Assembly: GCF_002278135.3 (NCBI RefSeq)
Contig: NZ_CP029425.2
Location: forward strand, 7,788,001 to 7,852,000
Source of the DNA: Bradyrhizobium ottawaense
GTDB lineage: Bacteria; Pseudomonadota; Alphaproteobacteria; Rhizobiales; Xanthobacteraceae
DNA length: 64,000 nt
Direction of reading: 5' to 3'
Shown: piece by piece, positions 1-12,867 of the stretch
Layout of the letters: each line of letters starts with the position of its first letter
How positions within the stretch are numbered: position 1 is the stretch's first letter
The notes under the pieces: model-generated
The model's database searches: none
What the model was told of the DNA's origin: nothing
What the model saw: only the letters and a program-made list of their open reading frames with translations
Translations under genes and position numbers: made by a program

Positions 1-183
1 CAGGACGAGCCTCGGGAGAATCAAGCGTTCCCTATCGTTTCCCCGAGTTTTGCCATTGAGATATCGGTTTGCCCGGGGTCTGGCAACCCGTATAAGCGAC
101 CCGGCTTTCGGCCCGTCCCCACCCATTTCCCGGCGCGGAAAACGCCCCGTTTCCAGGCTCTTGACCCCAGACCTTTGAACCCG

Positions 184-924
184 ATGATCGATCCTCGCAT
201 CCTGGTGCTGATCCCGGCCCGCATGGCCGCCACCCGCCTGCCCGGCAAGCCACTCGCCGATATCGCGGGATTGCCGATGATCGTGCACGTGCTGCGCCGC
301 GCCGAGGCCGCGGCAATCGGCCGGGTCGCGGTCGCGACCGATACGCCCGAGATCGCTTCGGTCGTGACGGCCCATGGCGGCGAGGCTGTGATGACCAGCC
401 CCACACACCCCTCCGGCTCCGACCGCATCCACGAGGCCATGCAGAAGCTCGATCCGGACGGCAAGGCCGAGATCGTGGTCAATCTGCAGGGCGATTTCCC
501 CACGATCACGATCGACAACATCCGCGAGGTGCTGCCGCCGCTGCAGGACCCGGCCGTGGACATAGCGACACTGGCCTCGCAGATCCACACCGAGGAGGAG
601 GACCTCGCCCCGAGCGTCGTGAAGGCGATCGGAACCTCGCTCGGCGGCAAGCGCATGCGTGCACTTTATTTCACCCGCGCCACCGCGCCGACCGGCGATG
701 GACCGCGTTACCACCATATCGGCCTCTATGCCTATCGCCGCGCCGCGCTGGAGCGTTACGTTTCGCTGCCGCCCTCGCCGCTGGAATTGCAGGAGAAGCT
801 CGAACAGCTCCGGGCGCTCGAGGCCGGAATGCGCATCGACTTCACCATCGTCGACACCGTCCCCCGCGGGGTCGACACGCCGGCGGACCTGGAAACCGCC
901 CGCAGCATCCTTTCCAAATCCTGA
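184..924 (+). CDS. kdsB: 3-deoxy-manno-octulosonate cytidylyltransferase
   Basis: CMP-Kdo synthetase: activates Kdo with CTP for lipopolysaccharide inner-core synthesis in the cytosol. The 246-residue product has the N-terminal nucleotide-binding signature [16 protein letters not shown] (about residues 8-23), the [12 protein letters not shown] segment near residue 77, and NLQGDFPTI near residue 100, which keeps the metal-binding Asp but has Phe where QGDEP is usual. The length is normal for KdsB. I chose the ATG at 184; an in-frame TTG lies three codons upstream. pheA follows after a 39-bp gap in the same direction, so the two may be co-transcribed. Confidence 0.95.
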   Translation: MIDPRILVLIPARMAATRLPGKPLADIAGLPMIVHVLRRAEAAAIGRVAVATDTPEIASVVTAHGGEAVMTSPTHPSGSDRIHEAMQKLDPDGKAEIVVNLQGDFPTITIDNIREVLPPLQDPAVDIATLASQIHTEEEDLAPSVVKAIGTSLGGKRMRALYFTRATAPTGDGPRYHHIGLYAYRRAALERYVSLPPSPLELQEKLEQLRALEAGMRIDFTIVDTVPRGVDTPADLETARSILSKS

Positions 925-963
925 GCCGCTGTTACAAGGCCGACCCAGGAGCACTTTTAAGAC

Positions 964-1824
964 ATGAGCAAGATGAAGATCGCATTCCAGGGCGAGCCCG
1001 GGGCCAATTCCCACATCGCCATCGTCGAGGCCTATCCCGACGCCGAGCCGATGCCCTGCGCCACCTTCGAGGACGCGCTGTCGGCGATCTCCTCCGGCGA
1101 GGCCGATCTCGGCATGATCCCGATCGAGAATTCGGTCGCGGGCCGTGTTGCCGATATCCATCACCTCTTGCCGGCCTCCGGCCTTTTCATCATCGGCGAA
1201 TGGTTTTTGCCGGTCCGGCATCAGCTGATGGCGGTGAAGGGCACCAAGCTCGACGACATCAAGAGCGTCGAGAGCCATGTGCATGCGCTCGGCCAATGCC
1301 GGCGCATCATCCGCAAGCTCGGCGTCAAGCCGATCGTGCATGCCGACACCGCCGGCAGCGCTCGCGACATCTCCGAGCGCAAGGACAAGACGGTGGCCGC
1401 GATCGCCTCCCGCCTCGCCGCCAAGATCTACGGCCTCGACATCCTCGCGGAGGACATCGAGGACGAGGCGCACAACACCACCCGCTTCGTGGTGCTGGCG
1501 CGCGAGCCGAAATGGGCCGCCCAAGGCTCCGGCCCGCTGGTCACGACTTTTGTGTTCCGGGTGCGCAATTTGCCGGCCGCGCTCTACAAGGCGCTCGGCG
1601 GCTTTGCCACCAACGGCGTCAACATGACCAAGCTCGAAAGCTACATGGTCGACGGCAATTTCTTCGCAACGCAGTTTTATGCCGACGTCGACGGCCACCC
1701 CGAGGACAAGGGCCTCGCCTTCGCGATCGAGGAGCTGAAATTCTTCTCGCGCGAATTCCGCATCGTCGGCGTGTATCCCGGCCACCCCTTCCGCGCCACG
1801 TTCAGCGAAGCGCAGCAGGATTAG
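964..1824 (+). CDS. pheA: Prephenate dehydratase
   Basis: Converts prephenate to phenylpyruvate in phenylalanine synthesis. The 286-residue protein begins with IAFQGEPGANSHIA, the prephenate dehydratase domain start. It carries the catalytic TRF motif (NTTRFVVL, around residue 173) and ends with an ACT regulatory domain (about 192-275, including GVNMTKLESYMVDG) that in this family binds Phe for feedback inhibition. There is no chorismate mutase domain, so this is the monofunctional type. An AGGAG ribosome-binding site lies about 12 bases before the ATG. The kdsB-pheA order is familiar from Bradyrhizobium and relatives. Confidence 0.95.
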   Translation: MSKMKIAFQGEPGANSHIAIVEAYPDAEPMPCATFEDALSAISSGEADLGMIPIENSVAGRVADIHHLLPASGLFIIGEWFLPVRHQLMAVKGTKLDDIKSVESHVHALGQCRRIIRKLGVKPIVHADTAGSARDISERKDKTVAAIASRLAAKIYGLDILAEDIEDEAHNTTRFVVLAREPKWAAQGSGPLVTTFVFRVRNLPAALYKALGGFATNGVNMTKLESYMVDGNFFATQFYADVDGHPEDKGLAFAIEELKFFSREFRIVGVYPGHPFRATFSEAQQD

Positions 1825-1827
1825 TCG

Positions 1828-1946
1828 CGTGTCCCGGACGCGCGAAGCGCGAGCCGGGACCCAGGGGCCAAGATACCCGGAGGCGCGATGGGCCCCGGCT
1901 CTGCAGCGCATCGCTGAAGGAGCGCTGCGCTGCGTCCGGGGCACGA
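1828..1946. repeat. Intergenic palindromic repeat, family R1
   Basis: An imperfect long inverted repeat. It starts GTGTCCCGGACGCGCGAAGC, its two arms contain GAGCCGGGACC and GGGCCCCGGCTCTGCAGCGC, and it closes with CTGCGTCCGGGGCACGA. Close relatives lie at 8177-8332, 37907-38040 and 54306-54417. It sits between convergent genes (pheA and the flavin oxidoreductase) and could fold in either transcript. Confidence 0.8.
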
Positions 1947-1951
1947 TATTC

Positions 1952-2965
1952 TTACGCGGTCGCTTTAAGCCCGAACGCCTCGGCGAGCAGCGAATACGAC
2001 TTCTTCCGCGCCTCGTGATCGTACACCGCTGTGATCGCCATCAGCTCGTCCGGCTTGCTCGCGTCGATCAGCGGCTGCAGTTTCTTCCGTACCGTCGCGG
2101 GGCTGCCGACGAACAGGCGGGAACGGTTGCGGAGGATCGAGGTGCGCTCGGAGTCGGAGTAAGGATAGGCCTGGGCCTCCTCGACGCTCGGCAGCGGCAG
2201 ATATTGACCGCGGTCGCGGCGCAGCCGGTTGAGGTCGAACGAGCTGGCAAGGCGTTCGGCCTCCTCATCGGTATCGGCGGTGACGACGGCGACCGCGAGG
2301 ATCGCTTGCGGGCTCGCACGCCAGGCCGAGGGCTGGAAGCGGTTGCGGTAATGCACCATCGCGTCGACCGCGTCGTGGGACGCGAAATGATGCGCGAAGG
2401 CGAAGCCCATGCCGACCTGTGCCGCCAATTCCGAGGAATAATCGCTGGAGCCGAGCAGCCAGATCGGCGGCAGCTTGGTGTCGTCGGGCATGGCGACGAC
2501 GTTGTGGTAGGGGTGCCCTGCGGGGAATTCACGGGTCTCCCACAGAATCAGCTCGTGCAGCCGCTCCAGGAAATCATCGCCCTCGCGGCGGTCGAGCCGG
2601 CTCCGGAGCGCATAGGCGGTGGCGCCATCGGTGCCGGGCGCCCGGCCAAGGCCGAGGTCGATACGGCCGGGAAACAGCGCCTCCAGCATCTTGAATCGCT
2701 CGGCGACGACCAGCGGGGCGTGGTTGGGCAGCATCACCCCGCCGGAGCCGACGCGGATATGCTTCGTCACCGCCGCGATCTGGCCGATCATGACGTCTGG
2801 CGCGGGACTCGCGACCGAGGCGAGGTTGTGATGCTCGGCGAGCCAGTAGCGGACATAGCCGAGCCCATCGACATGGCGCGCCAGGTCGATGCTGTTGCGC
2901 AGCGCCGCGGCGGGCCTGGTGCCTGTGGTGACGACGGAGAGGTCGAGGACTGAGAGCGGGATCAT
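1952..2965 (-). CDS. LLM class flavin-dependent oxidoreductase (luciferase-like)
   Basis: A 337-residue luciferase-like (TIM-barrel) flavin oxidoreductase. The start [20 protein letters not shown] and the segments [20 protein letters not shown] and [20 protein letters not shown] are typical of the YhbW/alkanal-monooxygenase-like subgroup that uses reduced FMN. The C-terminus ([16 protein letters not shown]) matches the usual family ending. The substrate cannot be told from sequence. It is a single gene, convergent with pheA, with repeat R1 between them. Confidence 0.88.
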   Translation of the reverse strand: MIPLSVLDLSVVTTGTRPAAALRNSIDLARHVDGLGYVRYWLAEHHNLASVASPAPDVMIGQIAAVTKHIRVGSGGVMLPNHAPLVVAERFKMLEALFPGRIDLGLGRAPGTDGATAYALRSRLDRREGDDFLERLHELILWETREFPAGHPYHNVVAMPDDTKLPPIWLLGSSDYSSELAAQVGMGFAFAHHFASHDAVDAMVHYRNRFQPSAWRASPQAILAVAVVTADTDEEAERLASSFDLNRLRRDRGQYLPLPSVEEAQAYPYSDSERTSILRNRSRLFVGSPATVRKKLQPLIDASKPDELMAITAVYDHEARKKSYSLLAEAFGLKATA

Positions 2966-3144
2966 GGCGCGCTAACCTAGTGGAGGGCCGCGCGGCGACA
3001 ATGGGGCGGCTGCGCAGATCTGACGTGTGCAGACCGCGAGCCCGCGCAGTCGACCGAAGCGAGGCGGTGGGCCAAGAGCAGTCCAAACAACATTTCTTTC
3101 ATATTGCCCACCTACCGTGCCCGCCCCGGCCAGCCCCCAATTTT

Positions 3145-3229
3145 CTGACAAATAGTTGAAATAGCTAGATTATTGTAAGTCCACCGACATCCCACTCAAA
3201 TCGATAGACGCTCAATAATTCATCTATTG
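3145..3229 (+). promoter_or_regulatory. Possible metF promoter and small inverted repeat
   Basis: AT-rich stretch in an otherwise GC-rich gap. CTGACA (3145-3150) and GATTAT (3168-3173) are 17 bases apart, a plausible sigma70-like pair. Downstream, CAATA and TATTG (3213-3229) form a short inverted repeat that could bind a regulator. Seen by eye only. I looked for a SAM or cobalamin riboswitch core here and did not recognise one. Confidence 0.3.
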
Positions 3230-3363
3230 TCGACAGAAGTGGGCCATTTCCCATCCCTGATGGGCTGTCGATCAGACCGCCTTTGCCCTATCTTGGGCTC
3301 TCCCAAGCTGGACCTGACCGTCGGCCGCCAGGATCTGGCGACACATCTGGAGCGAGTGGTGCC

Positions 3364-4284
3364 ATGACCGATCTGACGATTCCTGCCCGAGCCGACGGGC
3401 AAGACGGGCACCTGAAGCGGCCTGCGATCTCCTTCGAGTTCTTTCCACCCAAGACGGAAGATATGGAGCGCAATCTCTGGGAGACCATCAACCGGCTCGC
3501 TCCGCTCGACCCGAAATTCGTCTCGGTGACCTACGGCGCCGGCGGCTCGACCCGCGAGCGCACCCATTCGACCATCGCCCGTATCCTGAAAGAGACCGCC
3601 CTGCTGCCGGCGGCGCACCTGACCTGCGTCGGTGCCTCGCGCGGCGAGATCGACGAGATCGTCGACCGCTATCACGAGGTCGGCGTCCGCCATATCGTGG
3701 GCCTGCGCGGCGATCCCGCCGGCGGCATCGGCACGCCCTATGCCAGCCATCCCGACGGCTATCAGAGCTCGGCCGAGCTCGTCGCGGGGATCAAGAAGCG
3801 GCATGCCGACATCGAAGTGTCCGTGTCGGCCTATCCCGAGAAGCACCCCGAAGCGCGCGACTTCGATGATGATATCGACACGCTGCAGGCCAAGGTCGAT
3901 GCCGGCGCGACGCGCGCGATCACCCAGGTGTTCTTCGACAACGACCTCTACTTCCGCTATCTCGACCGCGTGCGGGTGCGCGGCATCAACATTCCGATCG
4001 TGCCGGGCATCATGCCCATGCACAATTTCAAGCAGGCCCGCAATTTCGTGACGCGCGCCGGCACCACCGTGCCGGACTGGTTCGCCGCGAAATTCGAAGG
4101 CCTCGACGAGGACGCCGAGACCCGCAAGCTGGTGGCCGCAACCGTCGCGGCCGGCCAGGTGCAGAAGCTCGCCAAGCACGGCGTCGACACTTTCCATTTC
4201 TACACCATGAACCGCGCCGATCTCGTGTTCGCGATCAGCCATCTGCTCGGCATTCGCGCCAAGAGCGCCCAGAAAGCGGCCTGA
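3364..4284 (+). CDS. metF: Methylenetetrahydrofolate reductase
   Basis: Reduces 5,10-methylene-THF to 5-methyl-THF, the methyl donor for MetH. The 306-residue protein has the family start ISFEFFPPKT (residues 22-31) with its catalytic Glu, then VSVTYGAGGSTRERTH, HLTCVGASR, GLRGDPAGG and ITQVFFDND in order. I chose the ATG at 3364 because GGAG lies nine bases upstream and homology begins just after it; a longer in-frame ORF from 3283 has no support. The ATG overlaps the TGA of a 35-codon upstream ORF (3260-3367). metH starts 6 bp after the stop, so the two form one operon supplying methionine. Confidence 0.95.
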   Translation: MTDLTIPARADGQDGHLKRPAISFEFFPPKTEDMERNLWETINRLAPLDPKFVSVTYGAGGSTRERTHSTIARILKETALLPAAHLTCVGASRGEIDEIVDRYHEVGVRHIVGLRGDPAGGIGTPYASHPDGYQSSAELVAGIKKRHADIEVSVSAYPEKHPEARDFDDDIDTLQAKVDAGATRAITQVFFDNDLYFRYLDRVRVRGINIPIVPGIMPMHNFKQARNFVTRAGTTVPDWFAAKFEGLDEDAETRKLVAATVAAGQVQKLAKHGVDTFHFYTMNRADLVFAISHLLGIRAKSAQKAA

Positions 4285-4290
4285 GACAAC

Positions 4291-8142
<3,852 letters not shown>

Positions 8143-8176
8143 GGGCTCGCGCTCTCCCCTTCATGGCGAAGGCCTC

Positions 8177-8332
8177 CGTGTCCCGGACGGCGCGGCATCG
8201 CGCAAGCGACGTGGCGCCGAGCCGGGACCCAGGAGCCGCACGGCACGCGGCAAGATGGGCCCCTGCTCTGCAGCGCACCACCCCGGACGATGCTGCGCAT
8301 CGCCGGACCGCTGCGCTGCGTCCGGGGCGCGA
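8177..8332. repeat. Intergenic palindromic repeat, family R1
   Basis: Second R1 copy. It shares the blocks GTGTCCCGGACG, CGAGCCGGGACCCAGGAGC, CTCTGCAGCGCA and GCTGCGCTGCGTCCGGGGC with the copies at 1828, 37907 and 54306. It starts 35 bp after metH and runs almost directly into the R6 element. Confidence 0.75.
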
Positions 8333-8342
8333 GTCCTTTGTT

Positions 8343-8825
8343 TAATAGACACACCTTTGCATCCTCGCGGCGCTTCCGCCCGAGCTTTGCGCTTCGCGTC
8401 ACGCCCTCATAGCGAAAGGGCGCAGGGAAGGCCGGGCGCCGGCTGGCACCCACGGTCCGTCGTGCGATGAGATGCACACGCAATGCACAACGGATCAACA
8501 GGTGAAGCCGAAACGTCCGGCCTTCCCTGCGCGATGGTCTGACGGCGTATGGCGCGCTCTCCCCGGAGACGAGTTCCTGCTTGCCTCCGTCACCTCGCGG
8601 ATTGGCGATGCGCTTCGCCCGGTCGGGCTTGGCGCACCTCCGCAAGGCTTGACTGTAGCAACGACAGCTAGGACCACGCGATTTGGCCGTACGCATCAGC
8701 GCCGCTCGTCTGCACGCCGCCGGGACCTCACGGGGTTCTCCCGCCCTGCTCCCGCCTCTCGTGCACGACGCTGCCGCGTCCACCGCTCCCCGATCCGCGG
8801 CTCGTGACGACGTACGACCGCCCCT
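8343..8825 (+). repeat. Structured ~480-bp intergenic element (R6), no gene
   Basis: Non-coding stretch between metH and a convergent GST gene. Its 5' part holds a perfect 16-bp inverted repeat: GCGCAGGGAAGGCCGG at 8420-8435 pairs with CCGGCCTTCCCTGCGC at 8517-8532 across an 81-base loop. ACGCCCTC and GAAAGGGCGC before it form a smaller hairpin. I recognise the overall sequence as a recurrent intergenic element in Bradyrhizobium and Rhodopseudomonas genomes, from memory. The short ORFs that cross it look like chance. The remaining bases to 8973 hold nothing I can name. Confidence 0.6.
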
Positions 8826-8973
8826 TTCGCCGGATCAGGATGGGCGACACATACGCCGAAACCGAATTTCGGTAAAGTGGAATATTTTGATCGAGGCTGA
8901 TTGACCCAGCGCTGGCGTGTTTTGCCCGTCAGGCAACCCACGATCTGGTAGCTTGGGGCCGAGCACCGGGGCC

Positions 8974-9603
8974 TCACCCCTTCGGCGGGGCCAGTGGCTG
9001 CACGATCTCCTGGAACGGCGCCAATGCCTCGCAGCGCTCGCCGTGGGCTGCCAACGCCGGATAGCGCGACGCATCGAATAGCTGCGGATGCGCCTCGCGG
9101 GTGAAGCGGACGACGCAGGCAACCGCAACGTCGGCATGGCCGATCCGACCGCCCAGCCAGTACGGCGTCGTCACCTTGGCGCGCTCGGCCTCGAGCACGG
9201 CGAGCACGTCCGCAATCTGCGCCTGGCAGCGCGCGACCCACAACGCGAGCTGCTCCTTCCGCAGCACGCGCTCGTAGAGCAGGCTCACCGCCTTGTCACC
9301 GAGACCGGAAGCGAGCGCGCAGATGCGCAAATGCCTGCGCCGATCAGTGCCGCTGCGCGGCAGCATCGCCTTGTCCTCGCCGACGAGTTCGTCGAGATAG
9401 TCCAGGATCACCGTGCTCTCGATCAGCGCCTCGCCGTCGTCGAGCACCAGCGTCGGCACGCGGCGCAGCGGATTGTACGGCGCGATCTTGTCGGCGTCGC
9501 CGAAGGTCGACCACGGCCGGTGCTCGAAGGGAAGGCCGTAAAGCCGCAGCGCGATCGCAACGCGGCGGACGAAGGGGGAATCATATTGGCCGATCAGGAA
9601 CAT
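8974..9603 (-). CDS. Glutathione S-transferase family protein
   Basis: A 209-residue cytosolic-type GST. The thioredoxin-like N-domain (1-80) reads MFLIGQYDSPFVRRVAIALR, then YNPLRRVPTLVLDDGEALIESTVILDYLDE with the cis-Pro and the ES glutathione-contact pair. The all-helical C-domain follows (about 90-205). Ser/Pro at QYDSPF is the usual catalytic region of the bacterial beta/nu-like enzymes. I placed the start at the ATG of MFLIGQYD; the longer frame to 9696 adds residues unlike any GST. It stands alone, convergent with metH. Confidence 0.88.
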   Translation of the reverse strand: MFLIGQYDSPFVRRVAIALRLYGLPFEHRPWSTFGDADKIAPYNPLRRVPTLVLDDGEALIESTVILDYLDELVGEDKAMLPRSGTDRRRHLRICALASGLGDKAVSLLYERVLRKEQLALWVARCQAQIADVLAVLEAERAKVTTPYWLGGRIGHADVAVACVVRFTREAHPQLFDASRYPALAAHGERCEALAPFQEIVQPLAPPKG

Positions 9604-9910
9604 GGTTCTCGCTCTTCCAGCGGTTGGACGTGGCAGGGCCGTCCAGTTCACCGCCAATGCACGCTGCCTGCAACAACTATGTTGGAACCGGAGCATTGCG
9701 CGTGACGCAACAACGAGAGATCAATAGACAATGTACCAGCCGGAGCTCCTCTCATGAATCTGCGATCTCTCCTCTCGCTCGTCCTGCTCGCAAGAGCGCG
9801 CACCTCAGGATGACGGCGGAGCGTGTAGCAGCGGACGAGCTTGGCCAACATGTGCTAGAGCGAGATGCGGCGACGGACCAGCCGCTCATCTGAGCTACAT
9901 TGCTCACGCG
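9604..9910. other. Intergenic stretch, no gene recognised
   Basis: 307 bases upstream of the GST and downstream of the GNAT gene. The middle (about 9760-9830) has a fragment that resembles the bounds of the R4-type repeat (GCGCACCTCAGGATGACG). No ORF here has family resemblance or a convincing ribosome-binding site. Confidence 0.4.
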
Positions 9911-10504
9911 CTACCCGATAACAGGCACATGCTTCGCCGCGTCGCGCGGCGCGGTGCCGTCGAGGCGCGGATCGTCGGCGATCTCGATCTGGCGGCGGAA
10001 CGGGCGGAAGCCGGAGCGCTGGTAGAAGGCGACGGCGGATGGGTGGTCGAGCGTGCAGGTGTGCACCCAGACGCGGCGGACGTCGCGCGACCAAGCGAGG
10101 TCAAGCGCGCGGTTCATCAGGAAGCGGGCCGCTCCCGTGCCGATCAGAGGCGCGGTGACGCCGAAATAGGCCAGCTCGCACTGACCGGCCTCGCGAAAAT
10201 CCAGCTCCAGCAGGCCTTCGTCGCGGCCGTCTACGGCGAGTGCATAGACCTCGACGCCCGCTGCGTGGATGATTGCGGCGAGCTCTGTGTCGTTCATCCG
10301 CGCCCGGGAGAACCACAGCCATTCCTCGCCGACGCGGCGGTGGAGATCGCGGTACCAGTCGAGCGCGGGCGCATCGACCTTGCGCAGGACCCACGCACCG
10401 GGAGGATCGTCACGGCGTGCGGGAGGCGCGGTCATCTCAAGGTGGGTGACGACGGCGGCGATCTTGCCGGTGGGGACGTCCGAATAGCCGTCGGGGAGGA
10501 TCAT
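9911..10504 (-). CDS. GNAT family N-acetyltransferase
   Basis: A 197-residue acetyltransferase. The acetyl-CoA-binding part of the GNAT fold is seen at GVTAPLIGTGAARFLMNRAL (about 126-145), followed by the last strand pair VWVHTCTLDHPSAVAFYQRSGFRPFRRQ (about 155-182). The N-terminal 50 residues (THLEMTAPPARR, WYRDLHRRVGEEWLWFSR) are the acceptor side. The substrate is unknown. ATG start at 10504. It lies downstream of glpK on the same strand, but a palindromic repeat separates them, so co-transcription is uncertain. Confidence 0.88.
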   Translation of the reverse strand: MILPDGYSDVPTGKIAAVVTHLEMTAPPARRDDPPGAWVLRKVDAPALDWYRDLHRRVGEEWLWFSRARMNDTELAAIIHAAGVEVYALAVDGRDEGLLELDFREAGQCELAYFGVTAPLIGTGAARFLMNRALDLAWSRDVRRVWVHTCTLDHPSAVAFYQRSGFRPFRRQIEIADDPRLDGTAPRDAAKHVPVIG

Positions 10505-10545
10505 TGCGGTTTCCTGTGGAGCCGAGTGCGAGCTACATATCCGAT

Positions 10546-10667
10546 GTCGTCCCGGCGAAGGCCGGGACCCATAACCACGAATGTGGATTACTTTGCGAGG
10601 CTGGAACGACGGGTCCCGTTCACAACATCTGCTGCGGAGTATGGGTCCCGGCCTTCGCCGGGACGAC
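10546..10667. repeat. Palindromic repeat, family R2, with perfect 28-bp ends
   Basis: Bases 10546-10573 and 10640-10667 are exact reverse complements; the core is GTCGTCCCGGCGAAGGCCGG, running on to GACCCATA. The 66-base middle is not conserved with other copies. This is the cleanest of the R2-type elements. It lies between the glpK stop and the GNAT start. Confidence 0.85.
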
Positions 10668-10686
10668 TCGGAGAAAGAGAGGCGTA

Positions 10687-12192
10687 CTACCCCTCCCCCT
10701 CGTCGCTCGCCAGCACGCCCTTCACCGCGCGCGCCCACCCCGCGAGCTTTCGCTCGCGCGTGGCCTGGCTCATGTTCGGCTTGAAGCGGTGCTCGAGGCG
10801 CCAATTGTCGGCGAACTTTGTGGGCTCGGGATAGACGCCGGCCTGGAGGCCAGCGAGGTAGGCGGCGCCCAGCGCTGTCGTCTCCTGGATCACGGGGCGA
10901 TCGACCGGCGCGTCCAGCAAATCTGCGAGGCGCTGCATGGTCCAGTCCGATGCCGTCATGCCGCCGTCGACGCGGAGCACGACGCTGGCGGTCTCCGAGC
11001 TTGGCCAGTCGGCGCGCATCGCGGCCCAAAGGTCGAACGTCTGGTAACAGACGCTTTCGAGTGCGGCATGGGCGAGTTCGGCGGGGCCGGTGTTGCGGGT
11101 GAGGCCGAACAGCGCGCCGCGGACGCGCGGATTCCAATAGGGCGCGCCCATGCCGACGAAGGCGGGGACGAGATAGACGCTCTGCATGGAGTCCGACTGA
11201 TCCGCCAGAGGTCCGGTCTCGGCGGCGTGCTTGATGATGCCGAGGCCGTCGCGCAGCCATTGCACCGCTGAGCCGGCAACGAAGATCGAGCCTTCGAGCG
11301 CGTAAGTGCGCTTTCCGTCGAGCTGATAGGCGACCGTCGTGAGCAGCTTGTTCTTCGACACGACCGGCGTGGTGCCGGTGTTGAGCAAGGCAAAGCAGCC
11401 GGTGCCGTAGGTGGACTTCATCATGCCCGGGCGGAAACAGGCCTGGCCGATGGTGGCGGCCTGCTGGTCGCCGGCGATGCCTGAGATCGCGATCGCGCCG
11501 CCGAACAGATCGGGCGTGCTCTCGCCGAAGCGGGCAGAGGAATCCTTCACCTCTGGCAGCATCGAGCGCGGCACGCCGATGATCTCCAGCAGTTCGTCGT
11601 CCCACTGTCCCGTGTGGATGTTGAACAGCAGCGTGCGCGAGGCATTGGTGGCGTCGGTGGCGTGCACCTTGCCGCCGGTGAGGCGCCAGAGCAGGTAGCA
11701 ATCGACCGTGCCGAACATCAGCTCGCCGCGCGCCGCGCGCGCCCGCGCGCCGGGGACGTGGTCGAGGATCCAGGCGACCTTGGTGCCGGAGAAATAGGGA
11801 TCGATGATCAGGCCGGTCTTCTGCGAGATCACGGGCTCGCGGCCATCGGCCTTGAGCTTGGCGCAGATGTCGGCGGTGCGGCGGTCCTGCCAGACGATGG
11901 CGCGGTGCACGGCCTGCCCGGTGGCGCGGTCCCACACCACGGTGGTCTCGCGCTGGTTGGTGATGCCGATCGCCGCGATGTCCTTCGCGGCGATGCCGGC
12001 CTGCTCGATCGCCTCGCGGCAGACCATCACCGTCGAGGTCCAGATGTCCTCGGGCTCGTGCTCGACCCAGCCCGAGGCCGGGAAATGCTGCGGAAACTCC
12101 TGCTGCGCCTTCGCCGCGATGGATATGTCGCCGCGAAACACGATCGCGCGCGAGGAGGTGGTGCCCTGGTCGATGGCGAGGACGAAAGACAT
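10687..12192 (-). CDS. glpK: Glycerol kinase
   Basis: Phosphorylates glycerol to glycerol-3-phosphate with ATP in the cytosol. The 501-residue length is normal. FGGY-kinase features: the N-terminal phosphate loop [12 protein letters not shown] (7-18), [13 protein letters not shown] (about 76-88, glycerol-contact Arg-Glu), [11 protein letters not shown] (about 242-252) and the C-terminal [14 protein letters not shown] adenosine loop. No glpF or glpD neighbour is present in the window; glpK stands alone between repeat elements. Confidence 0.96.
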   Translation of the reverse strand: MSFVLAIDQGTTSSRAIVFRGDISIAAKAQQEFPQHFPASGWVEHEPEDIWTSTVMVCREAIEQAGIAAKDIAAIGITNQRETTVVWDRATGQAVHRAIVWQDRRTADICAKLKADGREPVISQKTGLIIDPYFSGTKVAWILDHVPGARARAARGELMFGTVDCYLLWRLTGGKVHATDATNASRTLLFNIHTGQWDDELLEIIGVPRSMLPEVKDSSARFGESTPDLFGGAIAISGIAGDQQAATIGQACFRPGMMKSTYGTGCFALLNTGTTPVVSKNKLLTTVAYQLDGKRTYALEGSIFVAGSAVQWLRDGLGIIKHAAETGPLADQSDSMQSVYLVPAFVGMGAPYWNPRVRGALFGLTRNTGPAELAHAALESVCYQTFDLWAAMRADWPSSETASVVLRVDGGMTASDWTMQRLADLLDAPVDRPVIQETTALGAAYLAGLQAGVYPEPTKFADNWRLEHRFKPNMSQATRERKLAGWARAVKGVLASDEGEG

Positions 12193-12280
12193 GGCGGCTT
12201 ACCCTTGGCGTTTTCCCTGAGGGGGTCATTGTGTCGCGGCAAAGAAACGGGATTGCCGGTCCGAGGTCAAGGCGGGTCTC

Positions 12281-12449
12281 CTCTTACCCTCCCCTGGAGG
12301 GGGAGGGTCGGCTCACATTGAGCGCAGCGAAATGCGAGACGGGGTGGGGTGACGGTCTCTCCTCATCGAACACTGCCCGAGCGGAGAGATCACCCCACCC
12401 CGCTCGCGCTACGCGCGATCGACCCTCCCCCTCCAGGGGAGGGTAAGAG
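12281..12449. repeat. Hairpin repeat element, family R3 (complete copy)
   Basis: Perfect 30-bp terminal inverted repeats at 12281-12310 and 12420-12449, each itself hairpin-like (CCCTCCCCTGGAGGGGGAGGG). The inner part pairs again (GGGGTGGGGTGA with TCACCCCACCCC). The 165-bp core 12283-12447 has the same length as the copy at 36094-36258. The right half recurs in direct orientation at 12868-12926, on the other side of the DUF559 gene. Confidence 0.9.
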
Positions 12450-12464
12450 AAGAGACGCGCACCG

Positions 12465-12857
12465 CTACGTGCGACGGTGCTTCAAAGGTGTGATTTCAGC
12501 TTCACGCGATCCGTACAACTCGACATAGATGCGTTCGAGTACGGCGGTCAGGTCGCTCCCGATCTCAGAATTCCAGAAGCGGATGACGCGGTAGCCTTCG
12601 TTCTCGAGCCAGCGTTGGCGCTCGAGGTCGCGGGCAGCCGTATCGTCTTCGTTGTGATGCCCGCCATCGAGCTCGATGATGAGCCGCTTGGCCGGACAGA
12701 AGAAGTCAACGACGTAGGGGCCGATCGGCGCTTGTCGGCGGAAGTGCGATCCGTCCATCGGGAGGCCTTTGAGCGCACGCCATAGTATCCGCTCGTGCGG
12801 CGTCGCGTTCGCCCTAAGCCTCTTCGCGGCGGCGCGTCGGATTGATGTTGAGACCAT
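12465..12857 (-). CDS. DUF559 endonuclease-like protein
   Basis: A 130-residue protein of the DUF559 family, related in fold to very-short-patch-repair (Vsr) and PD-(D/E)XK nucleases. RANATPHERILWRALKG (about 16-32) is the family N-terminus. VVDFFCPAKRLIIELDGGHH (about 49-68) holds the Asp and Glu-x-Asp expected of the active site. DLERQRWLENEGYRVIRFWN is the conserved C-part. No methyltransferase partner is nearby. The CDS fills the space between two R3 repeats: the start is 10 bp from one and the stop 15 bp from the other. Biochemical role unknown; nuclease activity is inferred. Confidence 0.85.
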   Translation of the reverse strand: MVSTSIRRAAAKRLRANATPHERILWRALKGLPMDGSHFRRQAPIGPYVVDFFCPAKRLIIELDGGHHNEDDTAARDLERQRWLENEGYRVIRFWNSEIGSDLTAVLERIYVELYGSREAEITPLKHRRT

Positions 12858-12867
12858 TCTTGTGGCT

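Noticed and set aside
3076..3363. SAM or cobalamin riboswitch before metF
   Set aside because: No recognisable conserved core or pseudoknot sequence; only AT-rich DNA with a short inverted repeat.
8343..8825. Short overlapping ORFs in the R6 element
   Set aside because: No ribosome-binding sites, Arg/Ser-rich composition typical of chance frames, and the DNA is dominated by inverted repeats.
9911..12229. A 772-codon minus-strand frame joining a glpK shadow to the GNAT gene
   Set aside because: The N-terminal two-thirds is glpK read in the wrong frame (Arg/His-rich) and crosses repeat R2. Only the last 197 codons are a real protein.
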